Positions 33,314 to 45,257 of a DNA stretch of 64,000 nucleotides are shown here, in pieces; the stretch's first letter is position 1; the number at the start of each line of letters is the position of its first letter. Under the pieces are notes generated by a model, which did not search any database, was not told the origin of the DNA, and saw only the letters and a program-made list of their open reading frames with translations. The position numbers and the translations under genes are program-made. This DNA is from Tetmemena sp. SeJ-2015 (Eukaryota > Ciliophora > Spirotrichea > Sporadotrichida > Oxytrichidae). The DNA lies in contig JAJKFJ010021497.1 of NCBI GenBank assembly GCA_027382625.1, positions 19,969 through 83,968 of the forward strand, in the 5' to 3' direction.

Positions 33314-35638
33314 TGTTATCTCAAGACCAGTTTATCATTCACACTTTCGCATTTTTAGCCTATGAGTCTAGTAAGTAGGTAGGATCCTTCAAGTCAAACC
33401 AATCCTCACAAGTATCTCTTAAATCATTGACTGACTAGACCTCCGCAGAGTAAAACAGACTGAAGCTAATTGGGAAACGCCCAGGACAGTAAACTCAAAG
33501 TTAAGCTCTCACCACTACTAACTTCACATCGAGTCTGCTTTCAGCAGTGATCCTCTCCCCCCAACAACCAAAACTCTTCACTTCTAAAACTAGAAGAGTC
33601 TATCCCTGCAAGTTCCCTCTCTATAGGGCTAGAGAAGGTTTGGATTAGCAACAAGTTAACAATTCACTAAAATCTAGGAGGACTTGGAGGGAGAGCTCGA
33701 AAACCAACTTGAACTAAGTCCTAGATAGGAGAGAAAGAGAGCCATTCAGTAGTCGTTTGGAGTTAAGATTCAGTCTCCCAAATCTGGGTTATTAAGAAAC
33801 TATAAACAGGGTGGAGCTTAGACTCAGAGTACTTTCGGTAAAGTAACCAAGGACAAGATTATGAATGGGAATAATTCAAGGAAACTCAGGTGGGTAGTAA
33901 TAAACTTAAGACAACTAAAACTTCACATAGATGGCCATCGCTAGGAAAGCCCACTCTCCATCTCTTCAAGAAAAGCAGCCAATTGGTATTTAGTAATAGC
34001 AGACGATGTTTCTGTCTCTACTCAGTCCACAGAACACGCCCGCACTCAATCGATCAAGCACCAACTTCTTTAAAAAGAAGAAACTTCTCATGCTGAAATA
34101 GCAGAAATAAGAGGAGTTGCTCAAGAAGTTTGAACAAATGCAAAAGATCAAGTAAGAAAGGCAGATCAAGAGAGCACTTAACTTATTTAATTTAGTTAGG
34201 GATTATAATTCAGAGAGCAAGGTTGCTTTCTTCTTTAAATTTCTTATTGTTATTCCAAAGTCTTATAGAAAAATATACATTTTCTAAATTCGGCAATTTA
34301 GAATAATGCGACTTATCCGATATCTGAAACCTAAGAAAGCTCAATTCAGACAACCTTTACTTGGTATACTTTCTCATAATTATGAACAATCACAAGATAC
34401 CTAGGAGGTCATTGAAATTCCCATTTCAAAGAATGAACATTCTAACTCTTTTCGCAAGTCTATTACACAATTTTAAGACAAGAATCCCAATGAGTTTATT
34501 TCTGGCAAACACTTCAATCTATTGTTAAAGCTAACTTAATTAAATGCTGAAGTTATTCAATCCTAGTCTTAAGATCGATGAAATTGATGATGAAAGAGAA
34601 GATGACTAGCTTGAATCGCAGAGAGGAGCCTAAGGCCCAGAAGGGATCGACCCTTTGTAGCTGTCTCTTAAGAAGAGAGCTTCAGCTGATTCAATTAGAA
34701 TAGATCTCACTAAAGACCAACCCTTCTTTAAATCTAGAAATCTAGGGGCCAGTAAGACCAAAACCTTTATAAGATAAGATATTGCACATACTTTTAAATT
34801 TAGATCTTTGCTGTGGTTGATTCAGGCTAAGGACTTAATTAGATAAGGAATAGCCAAACTCTAGAAAAGCTTAAGCAAAATCTCTAGAACTCTCACTCAT
34901 TAAGAGTTCTCAGGACATCTTAAGCATCCATTGTTAACTTATAATGTTTGTGTTGCTAATCTTTATCGAACAGATTCCTTACCATTAATGACGTTGTCAC
35001 ATCGAGCAATCCAGTAAATTTGAAATGCAAACCCCTGTCAAGAGAATCAGTTTTAAGGGTGGTAAATCCCGTTTAGACTACAAGACCCAAGACCTCCTCT
35101 GATTAAGCTGCACTGTTCTAGTCTTTTAAAACACCCTATAATACAACAACTATCAATTCTAACTCTTAAAATCGGAACTTCGCTTTTGCAAGTACACTTC
35201 AACCTACTACACATGGAGTAGACTTAAGAATTAGAACTCATTAGAGTATCAAAGCTCAAGAGATTATAGAAGAGGAATTCAGTGAGAAACTATCCAAGAT
35301 GAAATCAAGCATCGATGAGCTATAAAGGAAATATTTTTTTAGCTCTTACTTTTATTAAACTCACAGGCGTTTCTTCACGAAGCTCATAAAGAATTTTAAC
35401 TTTTGATGAAAGAGTAAAAGAAAGTCCATTTAACAAAGCCTCCCTAGTTAGAACTCAAAGATCTAATAGAACGAGCTAGGAGTAGCATCGTCTATCAACA
35501 CGAAGCTCAAATAAAGATATGAAACTATTCCAAACTACTATGGAATAAGTAAACTTTTCAAAGAATCAAAATACTCCCTTAAATTTTCAAAAAGAGCCAA
35601 AGATTGATGAATAATCAGGCACTCTATTTACAGAGTGA
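33314..35638 (+). CDS. hypothetical protein, Ser/Gln/Lys-rich
   Basis: Not recognised. ATG 33314 gives MLSQDQFIIHTFAFLAY, then a long Ser/Thr/Gln-rich region. After several frame changes come a basic helix (KKLLMLKQQKQEELLKKF), FFKFLIVIPKSYRKIYIF, an acidic stretch (KIDEIDDEREDDQ) and a low-complexity tail ending GTLFTE then TGA at 35636. Breaks near 33780, 33895, 34570, 34960 and 35330 are unassigned introns, IESs or indels. The middle has a possible amphipathic or membrane segment; function unknown. Confidence 0.45.
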
Positions 35639-35802
35639 TAAATTTTCGTTTTTTTGAATGCTAAATTTGAACATTAAAGCATCCATTGAGTGATAATTTT
35701 ATGGAATGAAATATGGAAATAGTATAGGGTGTTGAATAAATTAATCAAAGTTGCTGTGATTTTAAATAGACTCGTTTCATACTGTGATTTAATAAATTAA
35801 AA

Positions 35803-37875
35803 ATGCAAGTGATAGTGACTAGAAGTCCACTTGAGGACTTAATCCCCACCCCTGATATTGTTACAAAAATCTCAGACATCATCTATTTCCCCTCAAGGGC
35901 AATCTCTACTTTCTTAGATAGACCCGAAGGTAAGAGTCCTAATATTATTCATGATGGAAGAATTCTTGGAACAATCATTCGAGCATAACTATTTCAATAA
36001 CATGGCTTTAGAGTCGCAGCATTTTGAAATTTCATAAATTTATGATGATTATTAATCTCGTTTATTAATATAGACCAGATACTCTACTTAGTTAGTTTTC
36101 TCTTGGCTGTGCTTACAGGCTGGTTGCTGAATACTCTATACTCAGTGCGTTTGCGAAAAATAATTTCAGTATCTATGGGCATCTTCATTCAAGTCTATAT
36201 GTACGGAAAAGGTAAGTGAGAAGTAAATAGAGAACAATTTTGAGACTCCAATTAATAGTTCATTTTTCAAGTCTTGCTTTGCATATTTTTGCCTCCCAGT
36301 TCTAAAATATCTAATAGGAGCTTGTAATGATGTAATGTTACTCAATATTTGTGATCGATTATGATATATAATTAATGCGACATACCTTACTCATATTTAA
36401 TATATAGGGTTCTACCCGAGCATGAGCTTCGTGCTCCTTTCCTTCTTTATCATGAAGTACCTTCCAAGAACCTCATAGCACAGGGTAGTTTTTGTAATTA
36501 ACTCAGTGCTGCTCTCATTAGCTCACATCCACAAGATGTGGTACTATTACGGATTTTGGGGCGCAGAAATCACTAATCTCATGATGATGAACCTTTGCAG
36601 AATTACAGCAGTTGCAATGGCTTATAGAGATGGCTCAGTCCCAGAAAAAGAAAGGGAGGAAAAACTCAAGACCAGAGAACGATTTTATGCTGTGGACTAA
36701 TGCCCAAGTCTCTATGACTATATAGGATACCTCTACTACTTTAATTAGTTCATTTTAAGTTGTAAATTACTACAGTGGAGGAACCATAGCTGGTCCATTT
36801 TATGAATACAAGGACTTCAATGATTTTATGCACAGACAAAATCACTATTCAAATATACCAAGCACAATTATTCCAACACTCAAAAGATTAGGAGTCGCAT
36901 TTTGTAAAGTTCTTTGCTTACTAATTTACTCTTAGTATACATCGGTGCTGTAGGAATAATGTCAGACTACTTCCCATTCGGCTACGTTCTCAAATTTTAT
37001 TTTTCTGACAGCTGAGTATGCTGCAAGACCTTACTGGCAAAAGATGCTGATCCTACTTGGAACTCTGAAGCACAAGTTGTTCACATATTATACAGCGTTC
37101 TGCCTGATGGATTCTGGCTCTTATGCAAGTGGTCTCAGTTTCAATGGCTATGACGATCAAAGTAATTCATCATGACGTTTACTTAACCATTAAACATAGA
37201 GCGTCCTAAATTCAATAGAGTTGAGAACATTAGAGTTTATGACATTGAATTCTCTTACAAGGTTCAAGAGTTCTTCGCAGCTTGGAATATCTCTGTGCAT
37301 ATGTGGCTAAAACACTATGTTTTCCTAAGGATGATGAAAAAAGGGCAGAATCCAGGTCTTCTTCCAATCCTAGCAACTTTCGTTATGTCTGCTGTGTGGC
37401 ATGGCTTCTACCCTGGCTACTTCTTTTTCTTCGTCTCATCAGGCTTAAACGACTACTTATTCAAAATCGCTGCTAAGATTTACATCCTCTTTGAATGGAT
37501 GCCCTCTTTTGCATAAAAGTTCCTTCTCTTGTAAGAAAAACTTTCAATTACTCTATCGACTAACTCCTTCATCATTTCACATTTACTCACTCATTATCTT
37601 ATAGCTCTTGGTCTTATTTCTAATGTGCATACTGGGGCATCTGCTTTATAATGCTTGACATTCAAAGTATCCATACAATTCACTCTGCAGTCAACTACTC
37701 ACTGCATTTCGTTCTAATTGGGTCACTACTATTCATCCAGTTCTCTGGAATCATTCCCTATTGCAAACGCTTAGAGGCTAAGAAATACCCTGAAAGAGCA
37801 GTCTTTCGCTCTAAAGACTCCTAATCCTAACCTTAGAATGAGTAATAAACTGATAATCAAAAGAAGAACTAATGA
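35803..37875 (+). CDS. MBOAT-family lysophospholipid acyltransferase
   Basis: Multi-pass ER membrane enzyme that re-acylates lysophospholipids. Motifs in order: DQILYLVSFLLAVLTGWLLN, MYGKGFYPSMSFVLLSF, SGGTIAGPFYEYKDF (after IES removal), FGYVLTAEYAARPYW (after a second IES), WNISVHMWLKHYVF and the catalytic-His signature MSAVWHGFYPGY near 37390. The C-terminal helices end IQFSGIIPYCKRLEAKK. Starts at ATG 35803 (MQVIVTRSPLEDLIPT), stops at TGA 37873. GT-AG introns at about 35930-36073, 36207-36410, 36908-36941, 37164-37199 and 37532-37603. About 480 residues, the normal family length. Typical relatives are MBOAT1/2/5 (LPCAT3-like). Confidence 0.93.
36734..36773 (+). other. IES in MBOAT gene, pointer TACTAC, 28 bp
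   Basis: TACTAC at 36734-36739 and 36768-36773. Removing 34 bp joins YIGYLYY to SGGTIAGPFYEYKDF, the conserved MBOAT motif. Confidence 0.9.
36987..37006 (+). other. IES in MBOAT gene, pointer TTCT, 12 bp
   Basis: TTCT at 36987-36990 and 37003-37006 flank CAAATTTTATTT. Excision restores FGYVLTAEYAARPYW and removes a TGA. The insert has no GT-AG ends and is too short for an ordinary intron. Confidence 0.85.
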
Positions 37876-38004
37876 GATGAAGATTTATAATCAAAATGTA
37901 CAAAAGTTTCCATTTGTAAAGACATCCTCGATAGCTTCAACTTAATGCTTAGAGTAAGTTTCATCTGTAAACTGAATTGATCAAATTAATTATCTCTCTC
38001 AAAA

Positions 38005-38663
38005 TCAATCTTCATCACTATCTCGCCTCTTAAATTGTACTCTCTCGCTCCTCCCCTCCACCTTAACTTTATTGACTAGGCTGGGTGCTCTAGCTGCATC
38101 TCCCATCTTTTTCTTAGCAAGCTTCATTCTCTCACTTGCATAGTCCCTCTCTTCCTCTTCCTCATAATCTTCATCCTCTTCATCTCCAGTTTTCCTCTTC
38201 TTATAGCCATTACCACTCTCGTTGCTGTTATCATATTGAGAACTCTTGACATCTACTTTCATATTGTATTTCATGTCATCATCAGCATCTTCCTCTTTCT
38301 TGGAGAGAAAGTCTTTTCCGTTGCGGTTCATGCGCACTCTATCTCCAAGGTTATAAGCGTAGGCACCTGGCACTTTTCCCTCTATAAAAGCAGTGAGATC
38401 AAAGCTATTTATAAAAATGAGAAAGACTTACCTAGTTTGTTGAACTTGGAAACCCAACTCTCCTTGATTTGCATGACCGCCATTATACCTTCGAAGTTTG
38501 GAGTTGTCCTCTCCATGATCACCTCATTGTCGTAGTCCTGGGCTCTGCAGTTGGGGCAGCCTACATCTATGAACTGTTGCTCAGCTAGAACTATGTGGCA
38601 ATCCAAGCAAGCTCTTAGTTTCTTAGTGCTGTTTGGTAGCTTTGCATTAGTCAAGTTATTCAT
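38005..38663 (-). CDS. SPT4: transcription elongation factor SPT4
   Basis: Small zinc-binding partner of SPT5 in the DSIF elongation complex. Start ATG 38663 (MNNLTNAKLPNSTKKLRA). The zinc site is LRACLDCHIV then GCPNCRAQD; NFEGIMAVMQIKESWVSKF matches SPT4 closely. A GT-AG intron of about 50 nt near 38376-38427 leads to KVPGAYAYNLGDRVRMN, replacing the usual YAVSVTG end. An extra acidic/basic low-complexity tail (GDEEDEDYEEEEERDYA, then KMKLAKKK-like sequence) ends DSDED and TGA at 38005. That tail roughly doubles the usual family length of 110-120. No IES inside. Confidence 0.95.
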
Positions 38664-38960
38664 GGTCTTAATTTTTTACTAAATTTGAGAACTGCAAATG
38701 GGTCTTTGCAACTATTAGAACAATTTTGAATATTCAAATCTCGAGGGGTTTCAGAAAAAGCTCAGTTCATTCTTCTTTAAGAGTTTTAAGAGTGGATTCA
38801 CGTTAAGGTAGTGATAAAGAAAGATTAAATGATTAGATAAAGTGAGTGAGAGAGACTAACAACAGTATTGATTGCTTTGGATTTAAAGAATTACTATTTC
38901 ATGTTAGAATAGGAGATTTTTCTATTTCAATTCAAATGCTTCATCTTGAGATCCTCATAC

Positions 38961-39221
38961 TCAGTTCTTGTGCTGGAAGTTGAAGACAATTCTGAGGGAG
39001 GCTCCTAATGACTTGCCAATAGTGAGTCCTTGATCGTAGACTTCAGCATCAGTGTCAGCAGGGAAATCTTTAAGAGTATCTGCCATGGCTGTTGCCTTCT
39101 CCACTAGCTGGAAAATCTTGCCTGCCAGTCCACCGAAGATGACCTCTGAGGTACACTAGTCAGTGTACTGACAGTATAGTGCAACTTCCTCAATGCTCTT
39201 CTCAAGGCCACACTCGTCAAA
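38961..39221 (-). CDS. secreted hypothetical protein, 3' MDS
   Basis: C-terminal segment of the gene whose 5' part is at 42861-43256. It starts in mid-frame at the 10-bp pointer (39212-39221) with FDECGLEKSIEEVALYCQYT, continues EVIFGGLAGKIFQLVEK and ends LRIVFNFQHKN then TGA at 38961. It has no start codon of its own. Cys residues here complement those of the 5' part. Confidence 0.75.
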
Positions 39222-42200
39222 TTAGATACTCAAAACACAAATTCGATTTATTCCTCTCTGATAAAAATGTGTCTTTTCAGCGTGGATGTATTTATATGGA
39301 TGGATGATAGGCTAAATATAGAATTGGATATGGGTTCTCGGTAGATAAATGAAAAATTACTTTTTAACTAAATTATATATATTTACAAACAAAATAAATC
39401 CCTCTCAATTAAGGGATTCTATTCAGGCTTTTAATTATATTTTTATAGTTTTGACTCAACTGCCGCCCTCAATCGCAATAGAGTCTTAGAGAAAAACTTC
39501 TATAATATACATCCAATCAAATAAGAAAAGAAAAATTATTGCTAAATACAATTAATTGTGATTAATTCTTGAATCTGAGAATGGATTTATAATGTAGAGA
39601 AGTAATTAATTTGGATTAAAAAAGCATTCATATAAGGATTAAAGAATTAGTAAGAAGACCTAAGCTATTTTAGAAGATAAAACAATAATATAGAAGTATA
39701 AGCAGAGAAAATAAATTTCAAGTTACACAAGAGCAAAGTAATATTTATTTGTACTTTTAAATATACGATTGGTTATATTTACTGGTTGGTGAACTCAGAC
39801 ATTGAAGCCTTGTGTTGGGTGCCACAACTCCATTCCTTCGCTCAACAAACTAAGTAAATATATTAACTAGCAAGGAGATTATCTACTTCTTGCTTGTGTT
39901 GTTGTTGACCAGAATCATTGCTAGCCTAGGGGAACTAGGTTTGAGTGGCTTCCTCTGAAACTTAGTCCGTATTCGGGCAAGACTAGGATTTCAGGTGTTA
40001 ACTAACTTATTATTATCACACTCTCAAAATTCAAATGCAAAATTAATATTTATAGGGTCAAAACTACTTAGCTCTAATTTTTTTACTTATCACAGCACTC
40101 ATTCTTAGTGATTATTTTTGCATATCTGAATAATAAGTTTTTTTTTCATATTAAGTATCGTTATTTTATTTTTGATGAAAGTTTGCTTTCAAGGAATAAT
40201 TAACATTTTAGGAGTCGCAGCCAGCGATGATGATATTACTGAGTTATAATATTTATGCCCTTAAAACAAGCTCTTCTTCGCTCGAGTTACTTTCAACTTT
40301 CTGCATTCAAATAAATTAATTTTCTAACTTTTATAATTAAATAAACTCATTCTTTCAAAATTAAAACGAGGAATAAAAAAAGATGCTTTAAAAAAATGGT
40401 TTTGAAGTTTAAAATTAACTCTTCAATTAATGTTAAAATAGCATAATGGTGCTTTCTGCAATATTTTGACAAATTTATCACAAAAGTAGGGGGGAATATG
40501 TAAATTTGAATTCAAATATGAATTCAAATTAAGAATGCAAATTAATTTATAAAGTGGATTCCAAAATGCTGAATTTAGAAATTTTGTTTTGATTATTAGG
40601 GCTGAATGTAGTAATACTGAGCGGGGTTGCAGTTGACAAATGCTTGCGGCTTCAAAATTTGATACTCCATAAAATTAAACTACTCATAATGAATTTTGAG
40701 CAATGTATTTGATACTGGGGTTGCGAATGTACTTTTAGCTCCAGATGTGCGTTAGAGGGCCTAAAAACTGTAGTAGCGGATAAATCAGTCGCTGAAGGAA
40801 ATATGCCTCCCTGGTTTATATTTAATGAATATAATTCCTCCACATTTTAGCATATTTTAAAAATGATATTGCTGGAGAGTGAGCCCCTACTGAGTACCAT
40901 AGGCGCCGAGATCATTCCTTAGCTATAGTCATAATGATGGATTTGGCTGGCGGTTGTCTCCTTGCAGATCGATTTTTCACCTTGGTACGAAAGTTCTTAA
41001 CCAGGCCCAGCTACAATTCTTTTAAACTTCATCACACTCAAAAATACTTTTAAGATGGCTAAACTCTTTAAGTGAACTTAGAAATCAGTAATTTTATTTT
41101 TTCATGGTGCTACATCTTTTGCCATGATTATTTTTATAAGGATTCTCGTAGTACTCGAGACAGTTTGTCTGCAAGTAGATAACTTTGTTGAATCGGAGAG
41201 ATAGCGAAATAAATTTATCTTCGGAGCTATAGTCTCTAGAGGTTATGAATGACTGACAGTGGGATGGCTTTAACGCCTTATTAAAATGAGACAATTTTAT
41301 GAGTATTTTCAAATAGAATACTTAAAGATTCATGGAAAAATGCTGCTTAGAATATAGAGGAAGTTTTTTTTGGCCTTATGGACCCGGCATGTTTCATAGT
41401 TGAGCATCTCCCAACATTCACCACAGAGTACATCTCTGTTACTTTTGGACTTTGAGAGCTTTAAATTCTGGATGAGGGAAATCCAGTCAGAGGTGTTGCG
41501 CTAGATGTACAAGGGCACTTCTTCTTGTTTAGTTTCCACGAAGTCTGTCTTTAGCAATAAATTCTAGTATTATAGGTGTATGATTATTTTAGCATGAGAT
41601 TATGTATTATTGACTAGGAAGGGGCTAGGTTCTATATAGATCGGATGTAAGTCTGCGTTGAGCGTAATGATTTTAAGTGTATTACGTTTAATTAATTATT
41701 ATCAGCCACTTATAAAGGTTTATAGGAGAATTAAGGAAATCATTTTCACATTCTAAAAGAACTTATTCTTGATAAGTTTTTATTTATTATCTAACTTTTA
41801 AGATTATCCTTTCGGCCCCAATTTTTCACTACTAGCTTGAAAGCCAGCTTTTACTATAAGTGAAAAATAGTTTTTATAGACTTTCACAGAACTTTAGAAA
41901 AGTAGCTTCAAATCCGTTTATAATTGGCATGCTGGTTTGAGAACATACCTTATAAATGCAAGAATTAATAAGTAAGTAATTTTTATAGCAATTATAGGCG
42001 CCCCTTGATAAGGAGCTATTACAGTACCAAGTTTTAGCACAGATGAAGAAGAGTTTCGACATCCTTCGTCCTAGTTTTACAGAAGCAAATAAAAATTTCA
42101 TTTTTAAAATTGGGGTTGTTCTGATAATATTTTATACAAAAATAATAGAGAATACGCAAGAGATTAGAAGTAACTAAGCATTTACTTTTATTACGAATCT

Positions 42201-42870
42201 GTAATAAAATAAAACTTACTCTATATTTATAGCTGATAATACGACCTTGTTTTGACTTTAATAATATCACCAAAACAATTTTAACTTAAAAATTTTGTTC
42301 CTAGAATTGAATAATAAAGTGAAAGAAAGTATTTTAAGTTGAGAATATTATCTCTGTGATTGAATCGGTTAATATATCATCTCTTTGACCCTAAGTCAAT
42401 TAAGTTTTTTCCAGCAATTATTTCCTCGCTCTTGGATTTTTAATCTGGTTAGTGGCTTTTAGTAGCCGTATCTTTGCGGCCGCCCCTCTTCGTGCCTTGA
42501 GTAGATTCAATTACAATTCTTATCAATGCGAAGCCGTTGCTGGGCATCGAGGTTGGTTACCTTTCTGAGTAGCTTGCTAACCCACGAAATGATTAAGATT
42601 TGATTTAAATTTAAAAAAGTTGATCTGATATAATATTTATAAGAATAATTTTTCCTAAAATGAAGCAAATCATTTATATATTTTTATACCTCTATTTTAC
42701 TCAAGCATCACTCCCTCCCCCCCCACTACCTTTTTACTTGGATCATTAAGACATATCTAGTTTATACACATAAGTGAAAGTTTAAAATGGACAGTAAGAA
42801 AATCTTAGTAAGAGATTTATGAAGTATGTGTGGGTGAATTGACAATGTGAAAATGAGTTGACTCGTCAAA
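39212..42870 (-). other. 3.6-kb germline insertion within one gene, pointer TTTGACGAGT
   Basis: TTTGACGAGT (minus strand) at 42861-42870 and 39212-39221, in the same phase (FDE). Joining gives IIANFDECGLEKSIEEVA. The intervening 3639 bp is mostly A+T-rich and non-coding but carries coding sequence of at least one other gene near 40560-41560. Confidence 0.75.
40560..41560 (-). CDS. zinc-finger-like protein segments inside the large insertion
   Basis: Coding-looking frames on the minus strand: EVPLYIQRNTSDWISLIQNL with a Cys/His cluster (VLCGECWEMLNYETCRVHKA, resembling a B-box-type zinc site), then SEDKFISLSLRFNKVIYL, then GEKSICKETTASQIHHYD and PSATDLSATTVFRPSNAH with AFVNCNPAQYYYIQP. The last parts would suit a beta-propeller, but I cannot name the family. 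Frames change between blocks (near 41330, 41040, 40660), so IESs remain. No clear start found; distal ends approximate. Confidence 0.4.
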
Positions 42871-43256
42871 GTTAGCGATGATGGTCATGATAGATGAGAA
42901 TATTTCAGGGGCTTGAAGGAAGTCGCCTTGGGTGAAGTCGTAGGTGAGTTTAGCAATCTTGATGGAAATGTCCTTGGAGAGGCAGGCCTCGGTCAAGTGG
43001 TGGGGCTTGTCCGAGTTGTAAAGTCCCTGCATGTACCCCTGCCAGAATCCCTGCAGACCGTGCACATAGTAGTCAACCATTTATAATCCACTTAAGGATT
43101 AAATTTACAATTAAAGTAGTCAAAGTCATCAGCAGTTGCGTTATTAAAATCAATCTTGTGCTCTGCAAAGACTCTTCTGAGGTTTGTGAAGCAGGAGGCG
43201 TTAATTGCAACTGAAGCCAGAACGACTAAGCTGAGGAGGGAGCTAGTTTTACTCAT
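42861..43256 (-). CDS. secreted hypothetical protein, 5' MDSs
   Basis: ATG 43256 opens with a textbook signal peptide (MSKTSSLLSLVVLASVAINA), then SCFTNLRRVFAEHKIDFN. After removal of the IES at 43068-43123 it reads DDFDYYVHGLQGFWQGYMQG, then CLSKDISIKIAKLTYDF and FSSIMTIIANFDE, where it meets the 10-bp pointer shared with 39212-39221. The joined product is about 205 residues, Cys-containing and probably secreted or vesicular. I do not recognise the family beyond its looking like a ciliate secreted protein. Confidence 0.75.
43068..43123 (-). other. IES, pointer TTGACTACT, 38 bp
   Basis: TTGACTACT (minus strand) at 43115-43123 and 43068-43076. Removing 47 bp joins ADDFDY to YVHGLQGFWQG in frame. 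Confidence 0.8.
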
Positions 43257-43550
43257 TTTGACAGAAAATTTTATATTATAAGAATTATCGATATATCAAA
43301 CTAAATCTAGCAGATTAGCATCTATAACTTGCATTTTATAGCGTATTTCGCTTAATGAAAATCAAATGAGCTGGGTGAAAAATCATACTTTTGAGAATAG
43401 AGAGCTTCCTGGGATTGGGAATTACTCTCGCTAAAATTAGAAGAGCTTCTTGCGCCATCTTATTAAAAAGAAAACAACACCTTAAGATTCAAATTTACAT
43501 CATCATACTTATGAAATATAATAATTGAAAGAGTCTTTTAAAATTTAAGA
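43257..43550. other. intergenic spacer
   Basis: Divergent promoter region between the secreted-protein gene (minus) and the TPR gene (plus). A+T-rich; no motif identified with confidence. Confidence 0.35.
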
Positions 43551-45162
43551 TGAGTTAAAGTTCAAGGGTCAATCGCCTCCAGTGTCTACTTCTTAAGTGA
43601 TCTTAAATGGCGAGAGCCCTGCTCTACTAGCTGATAACATTCTTTTCTTGATTCTCATAGGCAAGAAGAACTTCCACTCCTATTTAGTTTCAGATTAAGA
43701 AGCCAGCAGAGGTAAGCACCTTTATAAGAAGCTACTAGCCAAAAGTCGCCAAAAGGATAATTGCCATGAGGCCTACTTGGGACTTGCTAAGATTTACTTC
43801 CATCTCAATTATTAAATGAACGTGAATGAGTATATATTACTATATCTGAATAAACTAGAGGTAGCTCATGAATGCATTAAGAAGGCAGTGGCCCAGAGAA
43901 ACAGGAATCCATTCCAGAAGATATCTCAAAACATAAATCGAGCTAAGAGTAAGCCAAATACTAGACCTCCTTCTTCAAACGCCCTAAATAGGATCGGCTA
44001 AGGCTAGCCATTTAACTACTAGCCAAACTCAAGAGAGAATAACACCTAGGGTCATGTCGACTGCGATGATTGGGTTTACTTGCTGTGGCATGGTCTAATT
44101 CTCTACTACATCATTACTTTCTCTCAACTCAAATAGATAACTAACGAGGTATATACAGTGCAACAATATCTAAGGGAGTGTGAAAGAGCACTCCTTAAGG
44201 CTTATAAAATCACTAAAGCTACTTTCAAGAAATCTAAAGAGGCATCTAAACCAGCAAATAACTTGTATTAAATCTCTTTTTTAGTTATGAGTTTAAGAAA
44301 GGAATGGAGAATAAATCTAACGGGAGAGACAAATCTCCACTCATAAGAATAGTAGGAGGGGGCATAAGTTCGGAAAATAAATCTCACAACTCAACCTAGG
44401 ATAAGTAAACTCAGCATCTACAATAGCTCATAACAATCTTATTCCTGCTGCTGAAATTGACAATATGGACTGAGAAACACGAAAAGAAGTACAAGATTAG
44501 TTTCTCCAAAAAGGCAAAAGACTATGCTCTTAAAATTAAGAAGCTAAGTGAGTACTTTGGCTATTTAGCATGGGCAGAAATATACATCAGTTAAAGCCAT
44601 AAGCGGCTGCTTGGTGTTGAGGTGCTTGAAGATTTAGTGAAGAGCCAAACTTTCAGCCACTATCCCCAAGCCTATCTGAAGTTGTGGAACATTTATCATC
44701 TTAATAAGCAGTATCCTAAGGCGCTGGAACTTGCTGAGAAGCTTTACATCTTTGGGACTAGCTACTCAAATGAGGTTTACTAATTATCCTCATAGCGCAG
44801 TCCAAAGAATATGAACTCCAAGCCTCTCATAGATTGTAAATCATTTCTCTTATTAAGAAGATCTGTAATCTTAATCTAGTTTTTTGAAGTTGATGAGTTG
44901 AAGGGTCTATTAAGAATGTCTGATATGCTAAGAAAGACAGTTGGAATATCAGTTCAAGAGAGACAGCAGCTCAACTAAGAAGTCTTGAAAAAGAAAGTTA
45001 AGCTGAAGAGTGTGAAACTTACCCTCTTGAGAGAGACTAAAGACAAAGAAATTTAAGGAGCGAGTTCAGTATCTCGAGCAGCAGATTGCAGATATTAGAT
45101 CAACCATGAGCTAGTTCAATAATTGCATCTTTAGATCATACTATGATTAATATTAAAAATGA
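43551..45162 (+). CDS. TPR-like helical-repeat protein
   Basis: From about 43660 the frame is a helical repeat protein with TPR-like units: KHLYKKLLAKSRQKDNCHEA, HEAYLGLAKIYFHLNYQ, VDCDDWVYLLWHGLILYY, and YPQAYLKLWNIYHLNKQYPK then ALELAEKLYIFG. It ends with a coiled coil (RVQYLEQQIADIRSTMSQF) and TGA at 45160. The start is uncertain: ATG 43551 (MSQSSRVNRLQ) is followed by a break before GKKNFHSYLVSD. A linker at 43900-44050 is Asn/Pro/Ser-rich. Other breaks near 44270 and 44780 are unassigned. Function unknown; TPR suggests a scaffold role. Confidence 0.55.
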
Positions 45163-45257
45163 GCAATTAGAAGGGAGATCTTAGGAGTGCAACTGGCTTT
45201 GTGAAAGTGAGTTTAAGAGACAGGGAAGGGGGAGAAGAGTAAGTAGACTTGATGGGA

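Noticed and set aside
35930..36073. Insertion in the MBOAT gene with ATAGACC repeats at 35918-35924 and 36070-36076, first read as an IES
   Set aside because: The pointer join breaks the frame, whereas a GT-AG intron 35930-36073 joins LDRPE to DQILYLVSF in phase. The repeat is probably coincidental.
39222..42860. A transposon (for example TBE-type) filling the 3.6-kb insertion
   Set aside because: No transposase-like frame, terminal inverted repeats or telomere-like ends were recognised. The identifiable coding blocks look like an ordinary cellular gene.
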